Shown: piece after piece, positions 27,528-35,759 of the stretch | How the letters are laid out: the number at the start of each line of letters is the position of its first letter | Position numbering within the stretch: position 1 is the stretch's first letter | DNA from: Alsobacter soli | Lineage (GTDB): Bacteria > Pseudomonadota > Alphaproteobacteria > Rhizobiales > Beijerinckiaceae | Assembly (NCBI GenBank): GCA_945883115.1 | Contig: CAMCXA010000002.1 | Span: 1-64,000, forward strand | Length of the DNA: 64,000 nt | Direction of reading: 5' to 3' | Notes under the pieces: generated by a model | Database searches by the model: none | The model's input: the letters and a program-made list of their open reading frames with translations, nothing else | Told to the model about the DNA's origin: nothing | Program-made: the position numbers and the translations under genes

Positions 27528-28358
27528 TCAGTATCCTTCCGAAGGCGTTGCAGATTTTACTTCGCTTTTCGAATCGGATTTGGCCAAGATCAGTCGACGG
27601 GCTTCCAAAACACTAGCCGCAGCCGCGCTGGCCAGCAGACGCACATCGTTCGAGATCGTGACCAGATCAAATCCCCAACCGACCGCCTTCGCCGCGTAGG
27701 CCGCCGTGCCGTTGTGAAGTGCGGCTCGGATACCGGCCTTGTGAGCAGTTGCAAGTATATGTCGGATTGCATCGACCATCTCTGGTTCTTCACGATCAAA
27801 ACCTGTCCGGTACTTTCGGCCCATGAGGCCAAGCGTAAGGTCGGCAGGACCAATATAAACGCCATCTAGCCCGGGAGTCGCAACAATCGCATCAAGATTA
27901 TCGAAAGCCTCCTTCGTCTCGATCATGGCAAAACCGAGCACCTCTTGATCCGCATGCTGCCCGTAATCGACTCCCGCCGAGAACGTCACACGGGTAGGCC
28001 CGAAGCTCCTCACACCGTTCGGTGGATAACGCAAATACGATACAAAACGCTGAGCATCCTCTTGCGAGTTTATCATGGGACATATGACGCCATAAGCACC
28101 CGCATCAAGCGCCTTCATGATATCGGCCGGATCAAGCCACGGCACGCGGACCATAGGCGTCACGTTACTCGCGCGCATCGCCTGAAGCATTGGTCGAGCG
28201 GCATCAAAGCCAGAGAAACCGTGCTGCAGATCAATTGTGAGCGAATCATAACCCTGATTGGCCATGATTTCAGCAACAAAGGCGGAATCTGTTGAAAGCC
28301 AACCATTAATTACAGAGCGACCCTCAGCCCATGCCTCGCGAACGCCATTTAGAATCAT
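27528..28358 (-). CDS. HpcH/HpaI-family 2-oxoacid aldolase, paralog 1
   Basis: The protein is 276 aa. It has the class II pyruvate-aldolase signatures: DSLTIDLQHGF (His base), MVRVPWLDPADIMKALDAGA (Arg), FAMIETKEAFDNLDAI (Glu metal ligand) and GVYIGPADLTLGLG-like GPADLTLGLM (Asp metal ligand). It is the most canonical of three paralogs in this window, close to 2-dehydro-3-deoxyglucarate and 4-hydroxy-2-oxo acid aldolases. The start MILNGV follows GAGGAGAG at the right distance; the longer reading begins in the promoter. It is divergent from paralog 2. Confidence 0.92.
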   Translation of the reverse strand: MILNGVREAWAEGRSVINGWLSTDSAFVAEIMANQGYDSLTIDLQHGFSGFDAARPMLQAMRASNVTPMVRVPWLDPADIMKALDAGAYGVICPMINSQEDAQRFVSYLRYPPNGVRSFGPTRVTFSAGVDYGQHADQEVLGFAMIETKEAFDNLDAIVATPGLDGVYIGPADLTLGLMGRKYRTGFDREEPEMVDAIRHILATAHKAGIRAALHNGTAAYAAKAVGWGFDLVTISNDVRLLASAAAASVLEARRLILAKSDSKSEVKSATPSEGY

Positions 28359-28518
28359 AAGTCTCTCCTCAGTCGCAATCTCGACACGTTTCATACCGAT
28401 ATATATGCAAGCAGCGGCACTGAAGATTTAGAGCTTTATATCATTATCCTGCATCTTACCGAAGCATCTGTTGACCTCGACCGACGCAATTTCCTTCTGG
28501 TAACATTCGAAAATTCTA

Positions 28519-28541
28519 TTGCAAGAAATTCGATTTTGCAA
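28519..28541. promoter_or_regulatory. Pair of TTGCAA boxes between divergent aldolase genes
   Basis: TTGCAA occurs at 28519-28524 and 28536-28541 within an AT-rich divergent promoter region. The same core is repeated in the 12-bp array at 24.6 kb and twice at 30168-30188, so it is a candidate shared operator of a local regulon. The spacing (17 bases) differs from the 12-base array, which weakens the case. Confidence 0.35.
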
Positions 28542-28591
28542 TTTATGTTTTTATGCCAGAATTTGTTCATCCGGCTTTGCGGAGTAATGTA

Positions 28592-29374
28592 ATGAGATCC
28601 AACCCTGTAAAAGTTTCCCTAGCGGCTGGTGACCTCGCCTTTGGCACTATGGTATTCGAGTTTTTCACGCCAGGCCTTTGCCAGATCCTGCATACCGCGG
28701 GTGCGAGCTTTGTCATTCTAGATATGGAACATAGCGGTGTCGGCATCGACACAATCAAGGCGCAGATCGCCTTTGCGCGCGGTCTTGGCATCGTACCTAT
28801 GGTTCGCGTTCCGGGGTGTCACTACCATCTGATCGCTACTGTGCTGGATGCTGGTGCGCTCGGGATCATGGTCCCGATGGTTGAAACTGAGGAACAGGCT
28901 CGGCAGATCGCTGCCTGGACCCGATATCGGCCCGAAGGCGTCCGCGGACTGGCATTTTCAATGGCCCATGATGATTATCTTGGTGGCGAAGTTGCCGTCA
29001 AAATGCGTGAGGCTAATGATCGGGTAATGGCGATTGCCTTGATCGAAACAGAGAAAGGTATTGAAAATGCGGACGCTATCATGGCCGTTCCGGGCATTGA
29101 TGTCGGCTGGCTTGGGCATTTTGATCTGACGGACAGTATGGGAATTGCGGGGCAGTTTGATCATCCACGTTTCGATGCAGCTGTCACACATCTGGTGTCT
29201 GCCTGCTCCAAAGTGGGTAAACCAGCGGGGTTTCTCGCAGGAAATTCAGACGTCGCGTTATCATGGCAAGCAAAGGGATTCAGGATGCTGTGCCTCGGAA
29301 CCGATATATCGTTAATGAAAGAAGCGCTCACAAACGCGATATCAGGCAGTAAAATTGCAAAACCGCTTGCCTAG
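28592..29374 (+). CDS. HpcH/HpaI-family aldolase, paralog 2 (GHFDL variant)
   Basis: The protein is about 260 aa. Motifs are VILDMEHSGVG (His base), MVRVPGCHYHLIATVLDAGA, IALIETEKGIENADAI (Glu ligand) and GWLGHFDLTDSMG. The last has GHFDLT where canonical members have GPxDL, so the Asp ligand is kept but its loop differs. Paralog 3 shares this change, suggesting a subfamily with its own substrate. The ATG at 28592 with GGAG upstream is preferred over the ATG 39 bases earlier. It converges with an SDR gene, overlapping by four bases. Confidence 0.88.
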   Translation: MRSNPVKVSLAAGDLAFGTMVFEFFTPGLCQILHTAGASFVILDMEHSGVGIDTIKAQIAFARGLGIVPMVRVPGCHYHLIATVLDAGALGIMVPMVETEEQARQIAAWTRYRPEGVRGLAFSMAHDDYLGGEVAVKMREANDRVMAIALIETEKGIENADAIMAVPGIDVGWLGHFDLTDSMGIAGQFDHPRFDAAVTHLVSACSKVGKPAGFLAGNSDVALSWQAKGFRMLCLGTDISLMKEALTNAISGSKIAKPLA

Positions 29375-30114
29375 CGCCCGCCCGACACGTTGAGAATTGA
29401 ACCCGTAACGTAGGATGCTGCGGACGAAAGAAGCCAGATAGCTGCTTCCGCAACCTCATCCGCCGTACCAGCGCGTTGCATTGGCAGGTTCGGTGAAAAA
29501 CGTTCGATGAAACCTTCGCCATGGAAGGCGTGGATCGGCGTATCAATAACGCCCGGCCGGATCGCATTGACGCGAATACCCTGAGTTGCAACCTCGCGCG
29601 CTAGACCGATTGTAAGCGAGTCGACGCCTCCCTTTGTAGCCGCATAAGGTACCTCATTCGGCAAGCCACCAAGTAGTGCTGCCATCGACGAAATATTGAC
29701 AATCGCGCCACCTTTCCCGCCACAAGCTGTCGACATGCGACGGACCGCTTCCCGGCAGCAATAAATTGGGCCTGCAAGATTGACAGCCAAAATGCGATCA
29801 ATAATCGAGGAATCAATATCTGCAATTGCGCGTACAGCAATGACGCTGCCCGCATTATTAACGAGCGCCGTGATAGTACCCAGTTCGGAATCAATCGTTT
29901 TAAACATGCTGACAATGTCCGTCTCCAAAGCCATATCCCCCTGTACGACAATCGCCTTTCCGCCATTGCTTAGTATTTTGGCACAGACAGCGTCGGCCTC
30001 CCCTAGATGGACGCCGTAATGAACAGCGACGGCATAACCCGCACGCGCCCCCGCCAAAGCAGTGGCAGCCCCAATTCCTCGGCTTGCGCCGGTGACAAGC
30101 AAGACACCTGACAT
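29371..30114 (-). CDS. Short-chain dehydrogenase/reductase
   Basis: The protein is 247 aa. It has VTGASRGIGAATALAGARAG, VNNAGS, the catalytic Ser in VNISSMAALLGG and YAATKGG as YxxxK. RPGVIDTPIHA and the C-terminal YVTGSILNVSGGR are standard for FabG-like enzymes. Context suggests a sugar, polyol or hydroxyacid oxidoreductase rather than fatty acid synthesis. It starts the minus strand of the divergent region facing the apiose-dehydrogenase-like gene. Confidence 0.9.
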   Translation of the reverse strand: MSGVLLVTGASRGIGAATALAGARAGYAVAVHYGVHLGEADAVCAKILSNGGKAIVVQGDMALETDIVSMFKTIDSELGTITALVNNAGSVIAVRAIADIDSSIIDRILAVNLAGPIYCCREAVRRMSTACGGKGGAIVNISSMAALLGGLPNEVPYAATKGGVDSLTIGLAREVATQGIRVNAIRPGVIDTPIHAFHGEGFIERFSPNLPMQRAGTADEVAEAAIWLLSSAASYVTGSILNVSGGR

Positions 30115-30408
30115 TTCAAACTAGCCCCGGTTCGCTTTTGCGACTTAACAATCTGGCTTTATTTCGATTGCAAATCCATTGATTGCAATTATGTTTCAGG
30201 TTGATGGGAAGCACCCATAATAAAAATCTCTTCGTGGCTCGATTGAGAACGATGAATCCTGTTTCAACTAAAAAGCGGAACAGAAAACGACCAAAAATCT
30301 TTTTTGTTCTGACCACAAAGCCAAGCTAGACCATCTTGTTGCCGAGTGGCAATGACAATATCATCATAGTTTAACTATTATACTAAGCATCTCAAAGGAT
30401 CCTCTATT
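30115..30408. promoter_or_regulatory. Divergent promoter region with two TTGCAA boxes
   Basis: This 294-base AT-rich stretch separates the SDR (minus) and the apiose-dehydrogenase-like gene (plus) and has no credible gene. TTGCAA occurs at 30168-30173 and 30183-30188, in the contexts GATTGCAAAT and GATTGCAATT. That is the same core as the repeat array at 24.6 kb. A purine-rich AAAGGA site precedes the plus-strand start. Confidence 0.4.
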
Positions 30409-31461
30409 ATGGTTGAACATCGCACAACACGGATTGGACTAATCGGGTGCGGCTTTTACGCGCAAAATCATCTTCATGCCTGGGGCGACCTTAAATCACA
30501 AAACGCAGAGTTGGTTGCGGTTTGCGATCAGGATCCCATCAAAGCTGAGGCTGCCGGCAGGCGCTTCGGTGCGGCATGGTTTACTGATGCGGCGACAATG
30601 CTCGAGTCGATGCCGATTGATTTGCTTGATATTACAACCCGAATGGGCAGCCATCGCGCATTGGCGGCAATGGCCGCGGAGCACAAAATCGCAATGATCG
30701 TTCAGAAGCCATTTGCCCCAAACTGGGACGAATGTGTTGCCATTGTCGAAAATGCCCGAGCGCATGGCACTTGGCTCGCAGTCCATGAAAATTTCAGGTT
30801 TGCAACATCAATGCGGCGCGTGAAAGCGGTTCTTGACTCAGGAGCAATCGGTGACCCTAATTGGGCACGGATATCATTCCGAACAGGTTTCGATGTCTAT
30901 CTCGGGCAGCCTTATCTGGCTCAGGAAGATCGCCTTGTAATCCTTGATGTCGGCATTCATGTGCTTGACCTGGCACGCTGGTTGATGGGTGAGGTTGCAC
31001 ATCTTTCGTGTGAGACACAACGGAGAAATCCGAACATTAAAGCAGAAGATACGGCAACAATGATTCTGAAACACGAAACGGGTGCCGTCTCAATCGTCGA
31101 AGCAACATATGAGGCACGCCGCATTCCCGATCAGTTTCCTGAGACGCTAGTGGAAATTGAAGGTACAAAAGGGTCCATTATTGTGACGCGGGGCGAAAAA
31201 ATGGTCGTGACAACCCAAGGTCTGTCATTTGAAGAAAATATTGGCGGCCCACTTCTTTCATGGACAAGCCGTCCATGGCATGTCTCGCAGGAGGCAGTAC
31301 TTCATACCAACGCTCATATGCTTACATCTTTCCGCGCAGGACGGGACGCTGAAACCTCAGGTGTCGACAATCTCAAAACATTCGCTCTTGTTGAAGCTGC
31401 TTATGAATCGGCAGTTTCGCACGCATCAGTAAAGCCGAAGAAATGGTCGCCGAAAGCCTGA
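30409..31461 (+). CDS. apsD: D-apiose dehydrogenase-like Gfo/Idh/MocA oxidoreductase
   Basis: The protein is 350 aa. The pattern LIGCGFYAQNHLHAWGDL, IVQKPFAPNW, VHENFRF, SFRTGFDVYLGQPYLAQEDR, DVGIHVLDLARW and PLLSWTSRPWHVSQEAVL, ending NLKTFALVEAAYESA, closely follows what I recall of characterised D-apiose dehydrogenases (ApsD, EC 1.1.1.420), which oxidise D-apiose to D-apionolactone with NAD. The usual EKP lysine motif is QKP here, also as in that group. It converges on the 651-aa gene that could be the matching lactonase. The identification rests on remembered family sequence, not a search. Confidence 0.75.
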   Translation: MVEHRTTRIGLIGCGFYAQNHLHAWGDLKSQNAELVAVCDQDPIKAEAAGRRFGAAWFTDAATMLESMPIDLLDITTRMGSHRALAAMAAEHKIAMIVQKPFAPNWDECVAIVENARAHGTWLAVHENFRFATSMRRVKAVLDSGAIGDPNWARISFRTGFDVYLGQPYLAQEDRLVILDVGIHVLDLARWLMGEVAHLSCETQRRNPNIKAEDTATMILKHETGAVSIVEATYEARRIPDQFPETLVEIEGTKGSIIVTRGEKMVVTTQGLSFEENIGGPLLSWTSRPWHVSQEAVLHTNAHMLTSFRAGRDAETSGVDNLKTFALVEAAYESAVSHASVKPKKWSPKA

Positions 31462-31473
31462 GCGTGTCAGCGC

Positions 31474-33429
31474 TCAAGCAGATTTAAGATGCATAACGGC
31501 ATAGGCATCGAGAATAATTGATCGTCCAACCAGCTTGTTACTTGTTTCGCTCAGAAAGGATAAGTTTTGCGAAGCTGCGGCAAAAGTTGATGCGTCGAGA
31601 ATTGCATTCGCCATGGAACCGTCAAAGCCGGACAATTCGATTTTTTGCTGCGTACCGGTGAGATTGGCAACCAACGCCTCGATGCCGCCGTTTCGCTGAA
31701 CCGCAATCATTTGCACATCGCGCGGTGTTCCAATGGCAACTTCGCACAAATTTGCATCAGCGAAGGATGAAAGAACCCGCATGACGTGATAGGATGGGTA
31801 TAGACCGCGATTCTGATCAAACCAAGCCTGTTTCCAATTTTGGGGCGTTGACAACAAACCAAAAGGCCCGGTGATTCCGCCAAGAGCGATTGAACGGGCA
31901 CCGCCTTGCGCAAAATGGGCAAAATACCCGACGTTCCAAGCTGCACCGAGCAGGCTCTGCTGGCGCGGATCATTCCAGTTCATTGCTTGACGAATACTTT
32001 CAGGGTTATCCATCGTCTTCGCGCCATATGGATTATCACGCATCCCAATCGCGCTAGGACCTACCGCATAGGGCGTATCGCCAACGATCGCACGAACGCT
32101 TCGGGCTATATGCGGCAATGCTTCGAGACTTTCAGTTACTGAACGGTCATCGCCTGCATGAACAAGCGCAGATGTCGTGAAGCTAACCGAATCCATGACG
32201 TCGAGTGGCGGACGCTTGCGGTTCAATTCGGTAAAGTAGCTGAACATGCCTCCAACAAGTTTCGCTTTTGGAAAGTGCGTACGCGCATGACGGAAAAGAT
32301 CTTCGGCTGGAGGACAGGGAGGCCATGTCGTTCCGGGCAATGTGCATTTAAGATCCGACGCGGGCGACAACATCACGAGGGGAAAAAAAGGATTGCCAAG
32401 CGTACCAACAACCGAGCCAAGCGCCGATACCTCGTCCTGCCAACTATCGACGCGGGTAATGACAGCCTCCAGCCACGGCTCTGCGTGAAGCTCACGCGCG
32501 ATGGCAAGTTGCTGCTTCAGCGTTTCAGCGGAATGGCCACGTCGAGGGTCATAATGGCAGATGAGGTGTTGCGGCGCCAGCGGGCGCGCCATATCAATAT
32601 GGGTCAATACACTTTCGCAGTCATCTGGGTCGAGGCCAAAGCCAAGTGCTGGAGCCTTAAATTTTCCAGGCTTTACCACAATGGGGATACTACCGTCGGT
32701 TCCCGCGCCCCCGTGGGATGGCTGCCCTTCAACGCTAAGGGACACCGCTTGTGAAAATTTTGTATCTTTAGCGAGCGTGTACGGCCACGGAAGAGCGAGG
32801 GGGCGAACGTAGGTTTTATAAGAAGCATCCGTCCAATTCCGCTGGTCCTCCATTTCGAAGGTGTCCCCCTCCATCAAACAGCGAACTTTCGCACCCTGTC
32901 CGAAATTATGGGTAATTGCGCGCAACTCCATCATTGGTTGAATCGGATCGATTAATTTGGGAAACAGTGTTTCGACATGTCGACCATCAACATGCTCAAT
33001 CATGGCATGATGACCAGCGACACCCTCAATCGGATGCAGCACCACGAAACCGGTCCGGTTCGTAACAAAATCCGTGACGACATCGGCATTGCCCTCGAAC
33101 CGGAGCGCGCCGGTCGAATCGCCAGTGATGACCGCCGAATAGCGCATATTTTGTGTCGCGTCGCCCGCCTCGGCATCATAACTGACGTGGAAATGATCAG
33201 AGCTCGTTACAATTTTCAGATTGCGGATCCTCGGATTATAGGTACCCCAATCACGATCGCGCACAATGTAAGACAATGCCCGGATCATTTCCACACCATG
33301 AAACCTGACATAGCGTAAATTTCCTGCTTCAAACTCCGCCAACAACGGGCCCGCTTTCAGAATTATTGGCGCTTCAACCGGCTCTTCGGTGCCAAATAGG
33401 CAGATCGAGCGGGGCGGGGTTTTGGTCAT
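31474..33429 (-). CDS. Large uncharacterised protein, candidate D-apionolactonase (ApnL-like)
   Basis: The protein is 651 aa without a signal peptide or membrane segment. The N-terminal half (about 1-260) is beta-rich (FEAGNLRYVRFHGVEMIRAL, VLHPIEGVAGH). The middle looks like a TIM barrel (GFGLDPDD, LICHYDPRRGHSAETL, KLVGGMFSYFTELNRKRP), and the C-terminus is again beta-rich, as in some glycosidase-like proteins. D-apionolactonases (ApnL, EC 3.1.1.115) are of similar unusual size, and ApsD-like and ApnL genes occur together in apiose clusters. The call is therefore mainly contextual. A GAGGAAAA site supports the ATG. It is transcribed after the hydroxyacid dehydrogenase gene. Confidence 0.55.
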   Translation of the reverse strand: MTKTPPRSICLFGTEEPVEAPIILKAGPLLAEFEAGNLRYVRFHGVEMIRALSYIVRDRDWGTYNPRIRNLKIVTSSDHFHVSYDAEAGDATQNMRYSAVITGDSTGALRFEGNADVVTDFVTNRTGFVVLHPIEGVAGHHAMIEHVDGRHVETLFPKLIDPIQPMMELRAITHNFGQGAKVRCLMEGDTFEMEDQRNWTDASYKTYVRPLALPWPYTLAKDTKFSQAVSLSVEGQPSHGGAGTDGSIPIVVKPGKFKAPALGFGLDPDDCESVLTHIDMARPLAPQHLICHYDPRRGHSAETLKQQLAIARELHAEPWLEAVITRVDSWQDEVSALGSVVGTLGNPFFPLVMLSPASDLKCTLPGTTWPPCPPAEDLFRHARTHFPKAKLVGGMFSYFTELNRKRPPLDVMDSVSFTTSALVHAGDDRSVTESLEALPHIARSVRAIVGDTPYAVGPSAIGMRDNPYGAKTMDNPESIRQAMNWNDPRQQSLLGAAWNVGYFAHFAQGGARSIALGGITGPFGLLSTPQNWKQAWFDQNRGLYPSYHVMRVLSSFADANLCEVAIGTPRDVQMIAVQRNGGIEALVANLTGTQQKIELSGFDGSMANAILDASTFAAASQNLSFLSETSNKLVGRSIILDAYAVMHLKSA

Positions 33430-33582
33430 GATGGTTTTCCTCGCATCAACTTGTAATCAATCCTTAGCAACTAATGACCGATTGAAGTTCGAAGCGTCGA
33501 AGGGCACAGCATTAATGCTTCAAATGGCTCACTCGATAGGTTCGCCCAGCTTGTCAGAATTTGCGCAATCCCGAACATCCAT

Positions 33583-34632
33583 TTATGATCCGAACCGGTG
33601 GGCGAAACCTTCCAAGCGCGCCTTGAAGCGCGAATCTTCCAAAACCGCGCGATTAACAACTCCACGCGGGGCTGTCCCACGTTGGACATCGAGTACGGCG
33701 CGCACGTCAGCTGCGCCGTTTCCGGCGAAACACTGATCCGTCCAGCACAAAGCGTGCGGGGCAACAACCACATTATCGAGCTTGAGAATCGGGTCCTCTG
33801 CCTCGGGCGGCTCAACTTCAAACACATCAAGTCCAGCACCGGCAATGCGGCGCTCTTGAAGCACCTTCGTTAGCGCCTTTTGATCAACAATCGGACCACG
33901 CGCCGTGTTGATAAAATAGGCCGTTGGCTTCATCAATCCGAGCCGCTCGGCATTTACGAGATGCTTCGTTTGGGGAGTTAGCGGACAGTTTATCGTCAGA
34001 ATATCAGCCTGCCGAAACACGTCCTCAAGCCCAACAAGCTCTATACCGAGCTCTTTTGCGATGGCTGTGTCCGCAAATGGATCATGAGCGATAAACCGCA
34101 TATCAAGCGGTTTAGCCAATCGAAATAGCTCTGCGCCTATGTTGCCTATGCCTACAGAACCTAATGTCCTCCCGACGAGCCCAACACCCATGTGATCGCC
34201 GCGGCGGTTGAACCCAGAAGGGCCCTCCCGGGTCAACTTGTCCTTAATCATGAGCTTGCCAGTTAGAGCAAGAATGAACGCTAGGATAGAGACTGCAACC
34301 GGACGCCGAACGCCGTCTGGTGTAATCACCAACGCAATACCAGCTTTCGTGCAAGCATCAACATCAACATTGTCGTATCCAACACCGAAGCGCGCTACGA
34401 CTCCAAGTCGACCATTCGTATGAATACTATCGGCTCTGAAATGTGGCGTTAGCAATATGAGTGCGTCTATATCGGCCACCTGATCTGCCCGAACTGGATT
34501 TGCCATGTCCAGATACACAACCTCGACCCCCGGTGCGTCAAAAAGTGGACGCGTATCAAAATCGGGAAAGGTCGGCGAACCGTCCGCTTTTCTAAAATCC
34601 CCTGAAAGTGCGACGCGATACGGAGCGCTCAT
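33583..34632 (-). CDS. D-2-hydroxyacid dehydrogenase (SerA-like), second copy
   Basis: The protein is 349 aa. It has RFGVGYDNVDV, the NAD site in VGIGNIGAELFRL, Arg in NTARGPIVD, Glu in DVFEVEPP and His in VAPHALCWT. The long N-terminal catalytic part and the loop KLTREGPSGFNRRGDHMG are not found in classical PGDH and may define substrate. It starts nine bases after the paralog 3 aldolase stop, so they form one operon, and is followed 153 bases later by the candidate lactonase. Confidence 0.9.
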   Translation of the reverse strand: MSAPYRVALSGDFRKADGSPTFPDFDTRPLFDAPGVEVVYLDMANPVRADQVADIDALILLTPHFRADSIHTNGRLGVVARFGVGYDNVDVDACTKAGIALVITPDGVRRPVAVSILAFILALTGKLMIKDKLTREGPSGFNRRGDHMGVGLVGRTLGSVGIGNIGAELFRLAKPLDMRFIAHDPFADTAIAKELGIELVGLEDVFRQADILTINCPLTPQTKHLVNAERLGLMKPTAYFINTARGPIVDQKALTKVLQERRIAGAGLDVFEVEPPEAEDPILKLDNVVVAPHALCWTDQCFAGNGAADVRAVLDVQRGTAPRGVVNRAVLEDSRFKARLEGFAHRFGS

Positions 34633-34641
34633 AACTAACCC

Positions 34642-35430
34642 TTATTTTTGTGAAATACAGCCATTGCGGAGTTTGCCGACTGCATCGGTTAACGCACTCT
34701 GCAGGATCCAGACGTCGCCTGAATAACAGATAAAATCGAACCCGAGCTTGTTGTATTCAATCCCTGTCTCGACATCCGGTACAAGGCGACCCAACGCCTT
34801 GCCATGTTTCTTCGTTGCTGCAGCAACGGTCGCAATCGCATCCGTGAATGTTTTGTTCCTAAAATCTCCAGGAATACCAAGCGACGCCGAAAGATCAAAA
34901 TGGCCCACCCATAGGCAATCGACGCCATCCATCGCGGCCATGGCATCTGCATTTTCGACACCGTCAACAGTCTCAATTTGGCAGAACAAGGTCGTTCGTC
35001 TATTTGCAGCCATCAAGCGTTCTAAGACCGTTCCAACATTTCGGTAATTATCGTGGGCTACCCCAAGGGCAACGCCGCGTTTGCCATCAGGCACATATTT
35101 GATGCTGTCAAGGATGCGGCGAGCCTCTTCCGCGGTGTTTACCATCGGCAACATGATGCCCTCGGCACCCATGTCACAGACGCGAGAAATATGATCGTAA
35201 TCCTTCGACGGTACGCGCACGATCATCCGAATGCCGGCAGCTTCAAAATAGCGAACGCTTTGCTTGACTGTCTCAATGCTGAAACCCGAGTGTTCCATAT
35301 CAAATAAAACAAAATCACAACCTGCCTCCCTCAGGATATGACCAATGCCCGGCGTGGCAAATTCGACAATAAAGGACCCGAATTTCGGTGATTTTGAGCG
35401 GGCCATCGCCTTGAGGCTCTGATCAAACAT
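34642..35430 (-). CDS. HpcH/HpaI-family aldolase, paralog 3 (GHFDL variant)
   Basis: The protein is 262 aa. It has FVLFDMEHSGFS, MIVRVPSKDYDHISRVCDMGA, FCQIETVDGVENADAM and WVGHFDLSASLG, so the His base, Arg, Glu and Asp metal ligands are all present. The GHFDL loop is shared with paralog 2 and not with paralog 1. These enzymes cleave 4-hydroxy-2-oxo acids to pyruvate plus an aldehyde. It heads an operon with the second hydroxyacid dehydrogenase. Confidence 0.9.
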   Translation of the reverse strand: MFDQSLKAMARSKSPKFGSFIVEFATPGIGHILREAGCDFVLFDMEHSGFSIETVKQSVRYFEAAGIRMIVRVPSKDYDHISRVCDMGAEGIMLPMVNTAEEARRILDSIKYVPDGKRGVALGVAHDNYRNVGTVLERLMAANRRTTLFCQIETVDGVENADAMAAMDGVDCLWVGHFDLSASLGIPGDFRNKTFTDAIATVAAATKKHGKALGRLVPDVETGIEYNKLGFDFICYSGDVWILQSALTDAVGKLRNGCISQK

Positions 35431-35759
35431 TATCTAAAAATCTCCCCGAACATCCGCGATTATCGTAATCGTTTTGATTAAAACTAAGCAGGAATTTGTT
35501 TCCATCGATCTTGGTTAAAATCTCAAGATTCACAATATGGTCACGCCTTTTTTTGCTTTACTCACCTACCAATTATCTCAGGCTAACGCGGACGTTGCAA
35601 TCGAGTCAATCGAAAAACTGGCATTACTTCATGACAGTGGAATTGCATTTATCGCCCAAATTAAACGGCTATTTTATCTTTCATCGGTCCCATCAGCGCT
35701 GTTCAAGTATAAAACTCTCAGGAGCGCTCACATAATAAATCTTGCACAATATTGAACGT
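35431..35759. promoter_or_regulatory. AT-rich region with interlocked inverted repeats before aldolase paralog 3
   Basis: No convincing gene is seen. At 35458-35480 there are three alternating half-sites: GATTA, TCG, TAATC, GTTTT, GATTA. Adjacent halves pair, forming two overlapping inverted repeats about 28-50 bases upstream of the aldolase start. This is a candidate operator. The rest of the 329 bases is AT-rich leader or spacer after the iolC-type gene. A 72-codon open frame on the plus strand has no ribosome site or recognisable features. Confidence 0.4.

Noticed and set aside
35537-35755. 72-codon plus-strand frame in the AT-rich gap
   Set aside because: No ribosome site or family resemblance; it reads antisense across a region likely to be leader for the aldolase operon.
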